Assembly (NCBI GenBank): GCA_016713245.1 | Contig: JADJPM010000001.1 | Coordinates: forward strand, 930,001 to 994,000 | Reading direction: 5' to 3' | Length of the DNA stretch: 64,000 nt | Source of the DNA: Verrucomicrobiaceae bacterium | GTDB lineage: Bacteria; Verrucomicrobiota; Verrucomicrobiia; Verrucomicrobiales; Verrucomicrobiaceae | Shown: one piece after another, positions 40,866 to 49,239 of the stretch | Layout: each line of letters opens with the position of its first letter | Position numbering within the stretch: position 1 is the first letter of the stretch | Notes under the pieces: generated by a model | Database searches by the model: none | Seen by the model: only the letters and a program-made list of their open reading frames with translations | What the model was told of the DNA's origin: nothing | Made by a program: the position numbers and the translations under genes

Positions 40866-41626
40866 CCGCCATCCACCGGCAGATTCACGCCGGTGATGTA
40901 CTTGGAGGCATCACTGAGCAAAAAGATCACCGCACCACCGAGATCGGTATCATCCGCCATGCGGCCGAGCATGGTGTGCTCGCAGTAGCGTTGCAGGAAG
41001 GGCTCGGGCTGATGATTGAAAAAGCCGCCTGGGGCGAGGTTGTTCACGCGGACGTTTTTTGGACCATAGAGCGCCGCGTAGAAGCGAGTGAGGTTCTCCA
41101 TGCCACCTTTGTGGAAGAAGTAATCGGGCGGCATGTCGCCCATGTTCGTGCCGGTATAGAGTTCGTAGCTCGGCCCGATCATGCCCTGGATGCTGCCGAT
41201 GTTCACGATGCTGCCGCGACCTGCCTCGGCCATCTTCTGGCCAAAGTGCCGGTGCATGAGCATCACGCCGGTGGCATTCACCCGCATCGACTCCGCAAAC
41301 TGCGCCGCCGCGCCATTCGCTCCCTTCATCGGACGCAGCACGGCGTTGTTCACGAGGCCATCGAGAGCACCGAAACGCGCATGCACACGTTCCGCGAGCG
41401 CCATGACGGAGGCTTCATCCCCTTGATCGAGCGCTTCGGCGAAGACCTTGTGGCCCTTTGAGGTTTCTTCTTCCGCCACGACTTGCAGCTTCGCCACGTC
41501 TCGGGCAGCTAGGACGAGCGTGGCCCCCGTTTGAGCCAGCATCGCGGCCAAACCACGTCCATAAAGCCCCGCGCCGCCGGTGAGGAGGATGGTTTTATTT
41601 TCGAGAGAGAAGGTGGGGAAGTTCAT
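40850..41626 (-). CDS. Short-chain dehydrogenase/reductase
   Basis: This 258-aa classical SDR has the cofactor loop TGGAGLYGRG (about 16-25), NNAV, the SIVNIGSIQG strand with the catalytic Ser, and the Tyr-Lys pair in DYFFHKGGMENL (Y-x3-K). The end, DASKYITGVNLPVDGGYTAK, is typical. The substrate is unknown, although position beside aldolases and a sugar-acid transporter suggests oxidation of a sugar or deoxy-sugar acid. It is probably co-transcribed after the aldolase gene, with an 85-bp gap holding a palindromic repeat. Confidence 0.88.
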   Translation of the reverse strand: MNFPTFSLENKTILLTGGAGLYGRGLAAMLAQTGATLVLAARDVAKLQVVAEEETSKGHKVFAEALDQGDEASVMALAERVHARFGALDGLVNNAVLRPMKGANGAAAQFAESMRVNATGVMLMHRHFGQKMAEAGRGSIVNIGSIQGMIGPSYELYTGTNMGDMPPDYFFHKGGMENLTRFYAALYGPKNVRVNNLAPGGFFNHQPEPFLQRYCEHTMLGRMADDTDLGGAVIFLLSDASKYITGVNLPVDGGYTAK

Positions 41627-41633
41627 GGGAGGA

Positions 41634-41705
41634 GGGATGGAGTCTTGGAGTGCTGGAGGGGTGGTGGCTAATCAACGGCCCATCACTCCACCACTCCATC
41701 ACTCC
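41634..41705. repeat. GGAGTGATGGAGT-type palindromic repeat between SDR and aldolase genes
   Basis: GGATGGAGTCTTGGAGTGCTGG on one side faces CATCACTCCACCACTCCATC on the other, with ACTCC at the end, as an imperfect inverted repeat of the same family as 31163-31237. Confidence 0.7.
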
Positions 41706-41711
41706 GCGGTT

Positions 41712-42521
41712 TTACTTCTTCGCATACACTGAGTCGCTCGAAGCGACCGCCGCAGAGCCACCAAAGTCGCCAACCATCTTCTTGAAGGCGTTGCCGAGTT
41801 CGATGACGTCGGCGCCGAGGGTAAAGACGCGGGTGCCTTCTTCGATGAGCTGGTCTTTTTGGCCGAAGAGCGAGGCGACGGCGACATATTTGCCGTGCTT
41901 GATGGCGGCGGCGTGGACGCGTTTGCGGGCGGCGACGACTTCGGGGCAGGTGGCTTGGCCCAGCTTGCCGATGCGGTGGCTGAAATCGCCAGCGCCGAAG
42001 AGCAGCATGTCGAATCCCGGCACGGCGGCGATCTCTTCGACGACTTCGAGGGCCTCGGGGCTTTCAATTTGAAGGATGACGAACTTCTCGGTGTTGCAGT
42101 GATGCGCGTAATCCGCCAGCGGCACCTGGCAGAAGAGGCCGTCCATGTTGCCGGCGTCGAGCGCTTTGCTGCCCATCGGACGGCAGCGGACCATATCGAC
42201 GACATTTCGAGCCTCATCGGCGCTGGTGATGTGCGGGACCATGATGCCGGTGGCATCGCACTCGAAGGGTTTCACGTATTCGCTGTAGCCGCCTTTGTTC
42301 ACGCGGACGATGGTGTCCATGTCGTAGAGTTTGGCGGCGCGAATCTGGTGCTCCAAATTGAGCCAGTCGTTCGGCACATGCTCGTTGCAAAGCCACACGG
42401 CGCTGGCTCCGGCGAGCCCCGCGAGTTCGATGATGCGTGGATCACCGAGGTTCAGCTTCAAGACGGTGCTGTTTTGACCGGCGCGGAGTTCGCGGAGGAG
42501 TCGGGAAGGGCGGAGCTGCAT
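41712..42521 (-). CDS. HpcH/HpaI-family aldolase
   Basis: The 269-aa TIM-barrel protein belongs to the HpcH/HpaI aldolase family, which splits 2-oxo acids such as 4-hydroxy-2-oxoheptanedioate or 2-keto-3-deoxy sugar acids to pyruvate and an aldehyde with a divalent metal. Visible blocks are ELAGLAGASAVWLCNEH, MDTIVRVNKGG, CDATGIMVPHITSADEA, the metal-binding VILQIESPEAL (Glu) and LLFGAGDFSHRIG (Asp). A deoxy-sugar-acid substrate is inferred from the neighbouring transporter, SDR and RraA-like genes. Confidence 0.85.
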   Translation of the reverse strand: MQLRPSRLLRELRAGQNSTVLKLNLGDPRIIELAGLAGASAVWLCNEHVPNDWLNLEHQIRAAKLYDMDTIVRVNKGGYSEYVKPFECDATGIMVPHITSADEARNVVDMVRCRPMGSKALDAGNMDGLFCQVPLADYAHHCNTEKFVILQIESPEALEVVEEIAAVPGFDMLLFGAGDFSHRIGKLGQATCPEVVAARKRVHAAAIKHGKYVAVASLFGQKDQLIEEGTRVFTLGADVIELGNAFKKMVGDFGGSAAVASSDSVYAKK

Positions 42522-42560
42522 GAGGAAAAGATGAAGGATAAAAGATCAAAGATGAAAAGG
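42521..42560. repeat. AAAGATGAA-type low-complexity spacer
   Basis: GAAAAGATGAAGGAT, AAAAGATCAAAGATGAAAAG words fill the 41-bp gap between the aldolase start and the RraA-like stop. It is very A/G-rich compared with the rest of the window and may supply the aldolase ribosome binding region. It is short and not palindromic. Confidence 0.45.
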
Positions 42561-42562
42561 GC

Positions 42563-43366
42563 TTACCACTCGCCTTCGCGGCGGAATTTGGCTTTCACGT
42601 TGGCGCTGAATTGGGTGATGGAGGCTTCGAGATTGGCGATGACTTGATCGGTGGGCAGTCCGGCGGCGCTGCGGGCGGCGGGAATAACGGTTTCGCATTC
42701 GTTGGCATCCATGAAGCGGGCGGCATCGAGCAGCGCGGGCTGGTCCTCAGGCGGGATGACGAGGAAGCCGTGCTTGTCGGCATGGATGAGATCGCCGGGA
42801 CGGACGGTGCGGCCAAAGACCTCCACCTCGCAGTTCCAGCGCACCGGATGCACATGCGCATGACCCACGCAGAGACGGCGGGCGAGGGCTTTGAAGCCGG
42901 CGTTGGTCATCTCATCGACATCGCGGATAGCCCCATCGGTGATGGTTCCTACGCAGCCGAGGGTGCGATGGATGTTGCTGTTCACCTCGCCCCAGAAGGA
43001 GCCAATGACGCGTGGTTTATCAAGGTCCTGCACGACGACGATTTTCGGGCCGGGGATGCTGGCGATGTAGCGACGGTAGTCATTGCCCGCGTTCGGATTG
43101 GCTTCGCGGTGTGCTTTTTGGCTCGGTTCGATGACGACGGTGACGGCGTAGCCGATCATGGGTCCCATCTGCGGCATGTAATCGCGTGTTTCCTCGATGT
43201 TGAAGCCATCGGCACCGGAATCGCCTTTCGTGATCTGTTCCCAGCCGTTGTAGATGGTGGGGGTGTTCCAGCGCTTGAGCTGAAGGAGATCGGCGTGGCT
43301 GAGGAGAGGCATGGCCGCGAAGGAAGGAGGGAAGCCGGCGGGCGGCAATGGCGGGGTGATGGTCAC
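42563..43366 (-). CDS. RraA-family protein (possible 4-hydroxy-4-methyl-2-oxoglutarate aldolase)
   Basis: The 267-aa protein matches the RraA/HMG aldolase fold: LLQLKRWNTPTIYNGWE near the start, IGSFWGEVNSNIHRTLGCVG, then GTITDGAIRDVDEM with the substrate-binding Arg and metal-binding Asp, and PGDLIHADKHGFLVIP. Family members cleave or decarboxylate pyruvate-like acids; the regulatory RraA of E. coli lacks this activity. The metabolic neighbourhood favours an enzyme. Start 43366 is open; an internal ATG at 43312 (MPLLSHADLL) would remove a Pro-rich leader and is also plausible. Confidence 0.8.
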   Translation of the reverse strand: MTITPPLPPAGFPPSFAAMPLLSHADLLQLKRWNTPTIYNGWEQITKGDSGADGFNIEETRDYMPQMGPMIGYAVTVVIEPSQKAHREANPNAGNDYRRYIASIPGPKIVVVQDLDKPRVIGSFWGEVNSNIHRTLGCVGTITDGAIRDVDEMTNAGFKALARRLCVGHAHVHPVRWNCEVEVFGRTVRPGDLIHADKHGFLVIPPEDQPALLDAARFMDANECETVIPAARSAAGLPTDQVIANLEASITQFSANVKAKFRREGEW

Positions 43367-43383
43367 GGGGTGTGACCATTTGA

Positions 43384-43450
43384 AGCGTCAAGAAGGGGTC
43401 AAAGAGGTCAAGCAGGCACCACCTTGACCTCTTGACCCTGTCTTGACGCT
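43384..43450. repeat. GTCAAGA-type palindrome upstream of the RraA-family gene
   Basis: AGCGTCAAGAAGGGGTCAAA then GAGGTCAAG on the left faces CTTGACCTC then TTGACCCTGTCTTGACGCT on the right, giving an imperfect inverted repeat of about 29 bp per arm. It occupies most of the gap between the RraA-like start and the GT2 gene end. Confidence 0.7.
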
Positions 43451-43461
43451 CTGGGCACCTC

Positions 43462-44163
43462 TCACGCCTTCTTGATCCGATACTGTGTGCGGCGGCTGTT
43501 CAGCCAGCGGACGCCAAACATGTCCATCGTGGCCCGCAGGGCGCGGTTGCCGAAGCCATACTTGCTCACGCCGCTGACACGCGGGCGATGGTTCACGGGC
43601 AGCTCGGTGACACGCCAGCCCATGTTGCGAATGAGCGCGGGGATGAAGCGATGCATGCCGTTGAAGAGCAGCAAAGCCTCGCGGCAATCGCGGCGCATGG
43701 CTTTGAGCGTGCAGCCGGTATCGCGAACGCCATCGCCGACGAAACGAGCGCGGACGGCATTGGCGATGCGGCTTTGCAGGCGCTTGAAGGCGGTGTCCTT
43801 GCGTTTCTGACGGTAGCCGCAGACGAGGTCCCAGCCTTGATTGAGCATGGTGAGCATCGCGGGGATGTCTGCGGGGTCATTTTGCAGATCGCCATCAAGG
43901 GTGACGATCACCTCGCCGCGGGCGTTGTGGATGCCAGCGTGCATCGCAGCGCTCTGGCCGCTGTTTTTCTCGAACCGGATCACCCGCACACGCTCGCCGC
44001 CGGGGATATTCGCCAGCGTGTTGTCCGTGGAAGCGTCATCGACGAGCACGATTTCGTAGTCGCGGGTGGCCAGAGCGGCCTCGATCTGGCGCTGAAGCTC
44101 CGCGACATTGCCTTCTTCATTGTAAAGAGGGACGACGACGGAGATGGCGGGAGAGGCGGGCAT
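43462..44163 (-). CDS. Glycosyltransferase family 2 (polyprenyl-phosphate sugar transferase, ArnC/DPM-like)
   Basis: The 233-aa GT-A enzyme starts VVVPLYNEEGNVAEL, has the DDASTDNT nucleotide-binding loop and the DLQNDP metal-binding segment (D-x-D equivalent), and later VRDTGCTLKAMRR and NHRPRVSGVSKYGFGNR, as in dolichol-phosphate mannosyltransferases and ArnC. It lacks the two C-terminal membrane helices of ArnC. It likely makes polyprenyl-phosphate sugar as donor for the GT39-type enzyme encoded 7 bp upstream in the same operon. Confidence 0.88.
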   Translation of the reverse strand: MPASPAISVVVPLYNEEGNVAELQRQIEAALATRDYEIVLVDDASTDNTLANIPGGERVRVIRFEKNSGQSAAMHAGIHNARGEVIVTLDGDLQNDPADIPAMLTMLNQGWDLVCGYRQKRKDTAFKRLQSRIANAVRARFVGDGVRDTGCTLKAMRRDCREALLLFNGMHRFIPALIRNMGWRVTELPVNHRPRVSGVSKYGFGNRALRATMDMFGVRWLNSRRTQYRIKKA

Positions 44164-44170
44164 TGGACGC

Positions 44171-45598
44171 TTAGATTTCCGGCGGGCGGTAGTCGTGGCA
44201 AGAGAAGATTTTCAGCCAGCGCACTTCATTGCCCGCATGCATCACCCGCGCCACGGAAAGCAGCTCCCAGGAGCCAAACCGGGCCTCAAGCTCCGGCGGT
44301 GGCTTCAAGGCGGCGGGATCATCGGTGATGAAAAGCACGTCACAGCCCTTTTGCAGCTCGGCGAGGCCAACGAACCGCGAACCGCTCTTCGAGTAAAACT
44401 CAAGCTCGGCGGCCATTTGAGCATTCGAGGCCATCGAGAAGCTCTTCGGGGCCTTTTCGAGCGCCGCATCGAAAAGTCGGGCACTCTCCCGCCAGCCTCG
44501 CATGACCGAAGAAGGATCGGCGATGAAGAAACGGCTCCATTCCGCCTGGGGCGGCAGGTGGCCCGCGAAGCGCCACGGCATGCCGAGCGTGCGCAGGAGA
44601 TCGCTTTGCATCAAAAACACGCTTTGCAGCGCCGCGCAGACGATGGCGATGGTGCGCAGACTGATCTTTTGCTCGCTCGGCAACGCTCCAAAGACCGCGC
44701 CCTGATGCGCCAGCACGATGGCCGCCGGCAGCAGCCAGGCCGCGCCACCCGTGTTCGGCCAGCGATCCCACGGTCCGTAAAGCAGATCGAGTGCCGCCAT
44801 CGGCAGCGTGAAGCCCAGCGGCATCGCCCGCATGCCCACGAGCGCCGCATTCGGCACGATGAGCTGTCCCACCAGCACCAGCAGCGTGATCAACATCGGC
44901 GAGGCGAGCATGATCCAGCGGAAAAGATTTGGTGCGAGAGCCAGCGCCGGCATTTCAAAAGCCCGCCAGCTTTGGCTCAGCACCGCCGCCAAGACCCACA
45001 TCACCACGATGACGATGAAGCCACGCGATTGCAGATGATGACGGAGTCGATTCGGCCAGGCGAGGGACGTCGTGATGCCCAAAACTAAGGCCAAACCCGG
45101 CGGAGCCACCAGCACCGCCGCCGCTGCGCAGGCACCCGTGGCAAACCACGCCCAGTGCAGCGGATGCGCATGCAGCAGCGCCAGCCGAAGACAGAGCATC
45201 GCGGCGGCGGTGAGGACAAAAAGCGCCGTTCCCGGCGTGAGCGATACCGCCGCGAGGTTGAAAGCTGGCAGCACATTCAGCACCACCACCGCCCAGCCCG
45301 CGATCATCGGATCAAACAAACCCCGCGTGAACCGCCACACCGCCAGCGAAGCCAGCAGCGCCATCAGCGGCGCGAAAAACCGCACCCCAAACTCTGCCGC
45401 GCCAAAGATTGCCGTGCTCATCTTTACCATCCCCACGAGCAGCGGTGCCTGCGATGCCGTGCCATGCTTCGCAGCTAGGGCGAGAGCCGCCTCATCGGGC
45501 GAAAGCTCCAGCGTCGGCAGCAGCGCCCAGCGCCAGAGCGTGAGCAGGGCGAGGCCGATGAAGAGAAAGCGCTGGCGCTGCATGGTGGATTCACCCAT
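44171..45598 (-). CDS. GT39/ArnT-like membrane glycosyltransferase
   Basis: The 475-aa integral membrane protein has about eleven hydrophobic helices in the N-terminal 350 aa and a soluble C-terminal part. The first extracytoplasmic loop carries LELSPDEAALALAA with an acidic pair as in ArnT/PMT enzymes, and AAEFGVRFFAPLMALLA follows. These transfer sugar from polyprenyl phosphate to lipid A or protein on the periplasmic side. The companion GT2 gene supports this. ATG 45598 or the internal ATG at 45583 (MQRQRF) may be the start. Confidence 0.8.
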   Translation of the reverse strand: MGESTMQRQRFLFIGLALLTLWRWALLPTLELSPDEAALALAAKHGTASQAPLLVGMVKMSTAIFGAAEFGVRFFAPLMALLASLAVWRFTRGLFDPMIAGWAVVVLNVLPAFNLAAVSLTPGTALFVLTAAAMLCLRLALLHAHPLHWAWFATGACAAAAVLVAPPGLALVLGITTSLAWPNRLRHHLQSRGFIVIVVMWVLAAVLSQSWRAFEMPALALAPNLFRWIMLASPMLITLLVLVGQLIVPNAALVGMRAMPLGFTLPMAALDLLYGPWDRWPNTGGAAWLLPAAIVLAHQGAVFGALPSEQKISLRTIAIVCAALQSVFLMQSDLLRTLGMPWRFAGHLPPQAEWSRFFIADPSSVMRGWRESARLFDAALEKAPKSFSMASNAQMAAELEFYSKSGSRFVGLAELQKGCDVLFITDDPAALKPPPELEARFGSWELLSVARVMHAGNEVRWLKIFSCHDYRPPEI

Positions 45599-45651
45599 TG
45601 AATAGAGGACGCCGCGCTCATGTCAAAGCGTCCCTCCCCACCCAGCTCCAC

Positions 45652-46353
45652 ATGAAACGCCTCACGTTCCTTTGCCTCTTCGCCCTCGCGTCCTGTCTCC
45701 GTGCCGAAGATCCCCAGCCCAAAACCGCTGAGCAGATCCTTCGCATCGTGCGCCTCAGCTATGCCCTGCAAAACCACAAGATGGACGGCGTGCTCCGCGA
45801 TGACGCCAGCGGCCGCGTGGAACCGATGGAACTGAACATGGAGAAGCAGGTGATGCGCTTCCGTTTCAAAAATCCGCCGCCTGAGATCGTCCACCTCGAT
45901 CTCAACACCACGCCCGCCACGCTGTATCAGGTGCGGCCTGGCGGCTCCAGCGAGGTGCCTGCCTCGCAGATGGACAAAAAAGTGCGGAACATGGAGCTGA
46001 ACTACCTCGACCTCTCACTCGGCTTCCTCTACTGGCCGCGCCCGCAGCACCTCGGTGAGGAGCGTGTCACCGGCCAGAAGTGCTGGAAAGTCCGCGTCAC
46101 GAATCCGAACCTCAAACGCCAGGGCCCTTACTGGACCGTCGATATTTGGGTGCATCAAGGCAGCGGCGGCGCGGCAAAAATGGAAGCCTACGACTGGAAC
46201 AGCAAGCTCATCAAACGTTTCCAGGTCACCAAGGTGCAGGAGGTGGACGGTGCCACGACGCTGAAGGAGATGAAGATCGAAAGCTTCAACCCCTTCGACG
46301 GTGCCCGCAAAGGCCGCACCTACATGACCATGGAAAATCCGACGAAGAAGTAA
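45652..46353 (+). CDS. Outer-membrane lipoprotein-sorting protein-like
   Basis: The 233-aa exported protein (signal MKRLTFLCLFALASCLRA, possibly lipidated at Cys15) matches the LolA/LolB-like outer-membrane lipoprotein-sorting family: TAEQILRIVRLSYALQ, then beta-strands MRFRFKNPPPEIVHL, and VTGQKCWKVRVTNPN, with IWVHQGSGGAAKMEAYDW in the second half. Members form a half-barrel that may bind lipid anchors. It is divergent from the ArnT-like gene and converges with a sulfatase. ATG 45652 is chosen for the signal peptide. Confidence 0.8.
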   Translation: MKRLTFLCLFALASCLRAEDPQPKTAEQILRIVRLSYALQNHKMDGVLRDDASGRVEPMELNMEKQVMRFRFKNPPPEIVHLDLNTTPATLYQVRPGGSSEVPASQMDKKVRNMELNYLDLSLGFLYWPRPQHLGEERVTGQKCWKVRVTNPNLKRQGPYWTVDIWVHQGSGGAAKMEAYDWNSKLIKRFQVTKVQEVDGATTLKEMKIESFNPFDGARKGRTYMTMENPTKK

Positions 46354-46372
46354 GTGGGGTGTTTGCGCTCCG

Positions 46373-48007
46373 TCACTTGGCTTTCTTCTTCGGCTGCCCT
46401 TCGCGGCGAGGCTCCTCACCCCAGTCGTTGCGGACCTCGCCGATCCATTCATCAACGAAGCTGCAGGCGGCCCAGTCTTCCCACTGGCGGATGAGGTGCT
46501 GGCTGAGTGCGGGGAATTTGCCGATGATGTCCTGCTGCTCGGTGCGGTCGTCGTCGATGTGGTAGAGTTCCCATGGGCCTTTGAACTTCTTCACGAGCTT
46601 CCACGGACCGGTGCGCAGGGCGCGATTGCCCTCGTGCATCCAGAAGATGGGTTTCACGCGATGCAGCGGCTCACCGTGGATCGCGGGGATGAGCGAGAGG
46701 CCTTCCGCGGGTAAAATCTTGTGCCCTTTGAACTCACCAGGATAGACGGCGCCGGTCACATCGCAGGCCGTCGCCATGATGTCGATGAGATGCGCAGGCT
46801 GATGCTCCAGCTTGCCATTTCGGGCCGCAGGTATGCCGGCGGGCCAATGAGCGATGAGGGGCGAGCTGATGCCGCCTTCGTGCGTGAAGTGTTTATACCG
46901 GCGGAAGGGCGTGTTGTTCAGTGTGGCCCAGGTCATGCCGAGGAAGACATGGCTATCCGGGCCGCCTAGCACCTCACCCTGCGTGATTCCACGCGGACCG
47001 CCCTCGGCATTGCCACCGTTGTCGCTCATGAAAAAAATGAGCGTGTTCTCGAACATGCCACGTTCTTTTAATCCTGCGATCATGCGGCCGACGCTTTGAT
47101 CCACGCAGTCGAGCATGGCGGCGTAGATGGCCATGAGGTGATCGTAGCGGTCTTTGTCCTCCTCGCTGAGCGAATCCCACGCGGGCACATCCGCTGGGCG
47201 TGGCGAGAGCGGCCATTTGGCATCGACAATGCCAAGTTGGATCTGTTTTTGGTGCCGAGATTCGCGCAGCTTGTCCCAGCCGATTTTGTATTTGCCGCGA
47301 TACTTCGCGATCACCTCCGCCGGAGCCTTGAGAGGGAAATGCGGCGCTCCATGCGCGAAGTATTGGAAGAAGGGCTTTCTGCTCGCTTTGGCGTCATCGA
47401 GAAACTTCAGCGCCCAATCGGTAAACATGAAGGTGGAATACCACTCGCCCTTGCCGACCTCCGGTGAATCGGCCGCGACCTTGCGCCCATCGAGGTAAAC
47501 CCACTTGCAGGCATCTTTGCTGCGCTCTTTCGGGAAATACAGCTCGCCGAATTGCGTCGTCGCCGTGCGCTGAAAGCCACGCTCCCACGGCGGCGTGCCG
47601 TTTTGCTGCCCGAGATGCCATTTTCCGACGATGGACGTGTGATAGCCCGCCGCGCCGAGCACCTCCGCCATCGTCACGCAGCGGTCATCGAGCTTTGCGT
47701 GCGTGCCTTTGGACTCTGGCAGCTTCAAGCCATCGAGATAGCCCATGCCGGCCTGATGCGGATACAAGCCGGTCATCAAAGACGCCCGTGTGGTGCTGCA
47801 ACGGGCCGTGTTGTAAAACTGCGTGAAGCGCACGCCCTCTGCTGCCAGCGCATCGAGATTCGGCGTGGGAATCTCCGAGCCGTAGCAGCCGAGATCACTG
47901 AAGCCCATGTCATCGACGAGGATGACGAGGACGTTTGGCGGGGCTGAGAAGGCGAGAGAGGAAAGGAGCGCAAAGGCGAGCAAGAGGTGCTTCATGGTTC
48001 GGTGCAT
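46373..48007 (-). CDS. Secreted arylsulfatase with atypical CSTTR site
   Basis: The 544-aa exported sulfatase (signal within residues 5-22, MKHLLLAFALLSSLAFS) has metal ligands in LVDDMGFSD, an active-site region ARCSTTRASLMTG (Cys70) and FFMSDNGGNAEGG. The FGly recognition motif C-x-P-[S/T]-R has Thr instead of Pro at the third position; the rest of the fold is intact and full length, including the KWHLG and the C-terminal WELYHIDDDRTEQ blocks. It could still be modified, but efficiency is uncertain. The start may be 48007 or 47995. The substrate is unknown. It is an unlinked third sulfatase, followed upstream by galM. Confidence 0.88.
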   Translation of the reverse strand: MHRTMKHLLLAFALLSSLAFSAPPNVLVILVDDMGFSDLGCYGSEIPTPNLDALAAEGVRFTQFYNTARCSTTRASLMTGLYPHQAGMGYLDGLKLPESKGTHAKLDDRCVTMAEVLGAAGYHTSIVGKWHLGQQNGTPPWERGFQRTATTQFGELYFPKERSKDACKWVYLDGRKVAADSPEVGKGEWYSTFMFTDWALKFLDDAKASRKPFFQYFAHGAPHFPLKAPAEVIAKYRGKYKIGWDKLRESRHQKQIQLGIVDAKWPLSPRPADVPAWDSLSEEDKDRYDHLMAIYAAMLDCVDQSVGRMIAGLKERGMFENTLIFFMSDNGGNAEGGPRGITQGEVLGGPDSHVFLGMTWATLNNTPFRRYKHFTHEGGISSPLIAHWPAGIPAARNGKLEHQPAHLIDIMATACDVTGAVYPGEFKGHKILPAEGLSLIPAIHGEPLHRVKPIFWMHEGNRALRTGPWKLVKKFKGPWELYHIDDDRTEQQDIIGKFPALSQHLIRQWEDWAACSFVDEWIGEVRNDWGEEPRREGQPKKKAK

Positions 48008-48066
48008 GAAGACGAAGGCGGCGCGGCAAACTTACCACCTGCGCCTATCGGCTTTCCACCCTCCGA

Positions 48067-49119
48067 TCAGGGCACCACGGTGAAACGGTAGATCGTCTCC
48101 GTCTCATATCGATCGCCGGGGACGAGCAGCGTGCTCGGAAACGCCAGCTGATTCGGCGAATCGGGGAAATGCTGCGTTTCGAGGCACAAGCCACCTCGGA
48201 AAGGATGCTTCGCGCCGCCTTTACCGATCTGCGTGCCATCGAGGAAGTTGCCGGAGTAGAATTGCATGCCCGGCTCGGTGGTGAGCACCTCCATCAAACG
48301 GCCGCTGGAGGGATCGACGAGGCTTCCAGCCAGCCGCAGCGTGCCCGGGCGACCATCGACGACGAAGCAGTGATCGTAACCGCGACCCAGCAGCATCTGC
48401 GGCTCAGTCGATTCGATGCGGTCGCCGATGCGGGTGGGATGACGAAAGTCCAGCGCGGTGCCTTCCACGTCGGCGATCTCACCAGTGGGGATCAGCGTGT
48501 CGTCCACGGGGATGAAGGCCTTCGCGGCGAGGCAAAGCTTGTGATTGAGAATGGTGCCCGCGTTGTGCCCGGCGAGGTTGAAGTAGGCGTGATTGGTCAG
48601 ATTCACATGCGTGGGAGCATCCGTCACTGCGTCGTAGCGGATGGAGAGCTCGTTGGCGGGGGTCAGCGTGAAGGTGACGTGGACGGTGAGACTCCCAGGG
48701 TATCCTTCCTCGCCATGCGGACTCACGCGGGAGAAGCGGACGCCATCCGTGACGACCTCTGCCTCCCAAAGAAACTGCCCGAAGCCGGTCACGCCGCCAT
48801 GCAGGTGCTGCTGGCCGTCATTCCGCTCGAGCTGGTACACCTCATCGCCGACCGGCAGGCGGCCATCGCAGATGCGGTTGCCATAGCGGCCGGTGGTGCA
48901 GCCAAAGTGCGAGCGACCTTCCTCGTAACCGCGAACGTCATCGTAACCCAGCGTCACATCGCTGAGCACACCCCGGCGGTCTGGCACATGCAGTTGCACG
49001 AGGGTGGCGCCAAAGTCGGTCAAGGCCACGCTCATGCCGTCAGGCACTTTGAGGAGGTACAGCGAGGCCTCGCGGCCATCTGCGAGGTTTCCGAAGGGCT
49101 TTTTCGTGATTTCGATCAT
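48067..49119 (-). CDS. galM: Aldose 1-epimerase (galactose mutarotase)
   Basis: The 350-aa protein matches GalM along its length: LTDFGATLVQLHVPD, VTLGYDDVRGYE, the CTTGRYGNRI substrate loop, LHGG with the catalytic His region, VNLTNHAYFNLAG with the second His, LDFRHPTRIG, and the late catalytic Glu in GGLCLETQHFPDSPN. It interconverts alpha and beta anomers of hexoses. There is no signal peptide, so it is cytosolic. It lies between a sulfatase and the divergent murJ gene and may serve general sugar use. Confidence 0.93.
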   Translation of the reverse strand: MIEITKKPFGNLADGREASLYLLKVPDGMSVALTDFGATLVQLHVPDRRGVLSDVTLGYDDVRGYEEGRSHFGCTTGRYGNRICDGRLPVGDEVYQLERNDGQQHLHGGVTGFGQFLWEAEVVTDGVRFSRVSPHGEEGYPGSLTVHVTFTLTPANELSIRYDAVTDAPTHVNLTNHAYFNLAGHNAGTILNHKLCLAAKAFIPVDDTLIPTGEIADVEGTALDFRHPTRIGDRIESTEPQMLLGRGYDHCFVVDGRPGTLRLAGSLVDPSSGRLMEVLTTEPGMQFYSGNFLDGTQIGKGGAKHPFRGGLCLETQHFPDSPNQLAFPSTLLVPGDRYETETIYRFTVVP

Positions 49120-49239
49120 CGCCGTATCCTAGGCCACGTTTGAGAAGTGGCAAACGCGACGGCCTTCACGACGAATTCACCGGGCTGTCACGCGGCACAT
49201 CTTGCTTTCACGCGGGCTTCGGGCTTGATTCGCGCCCCA

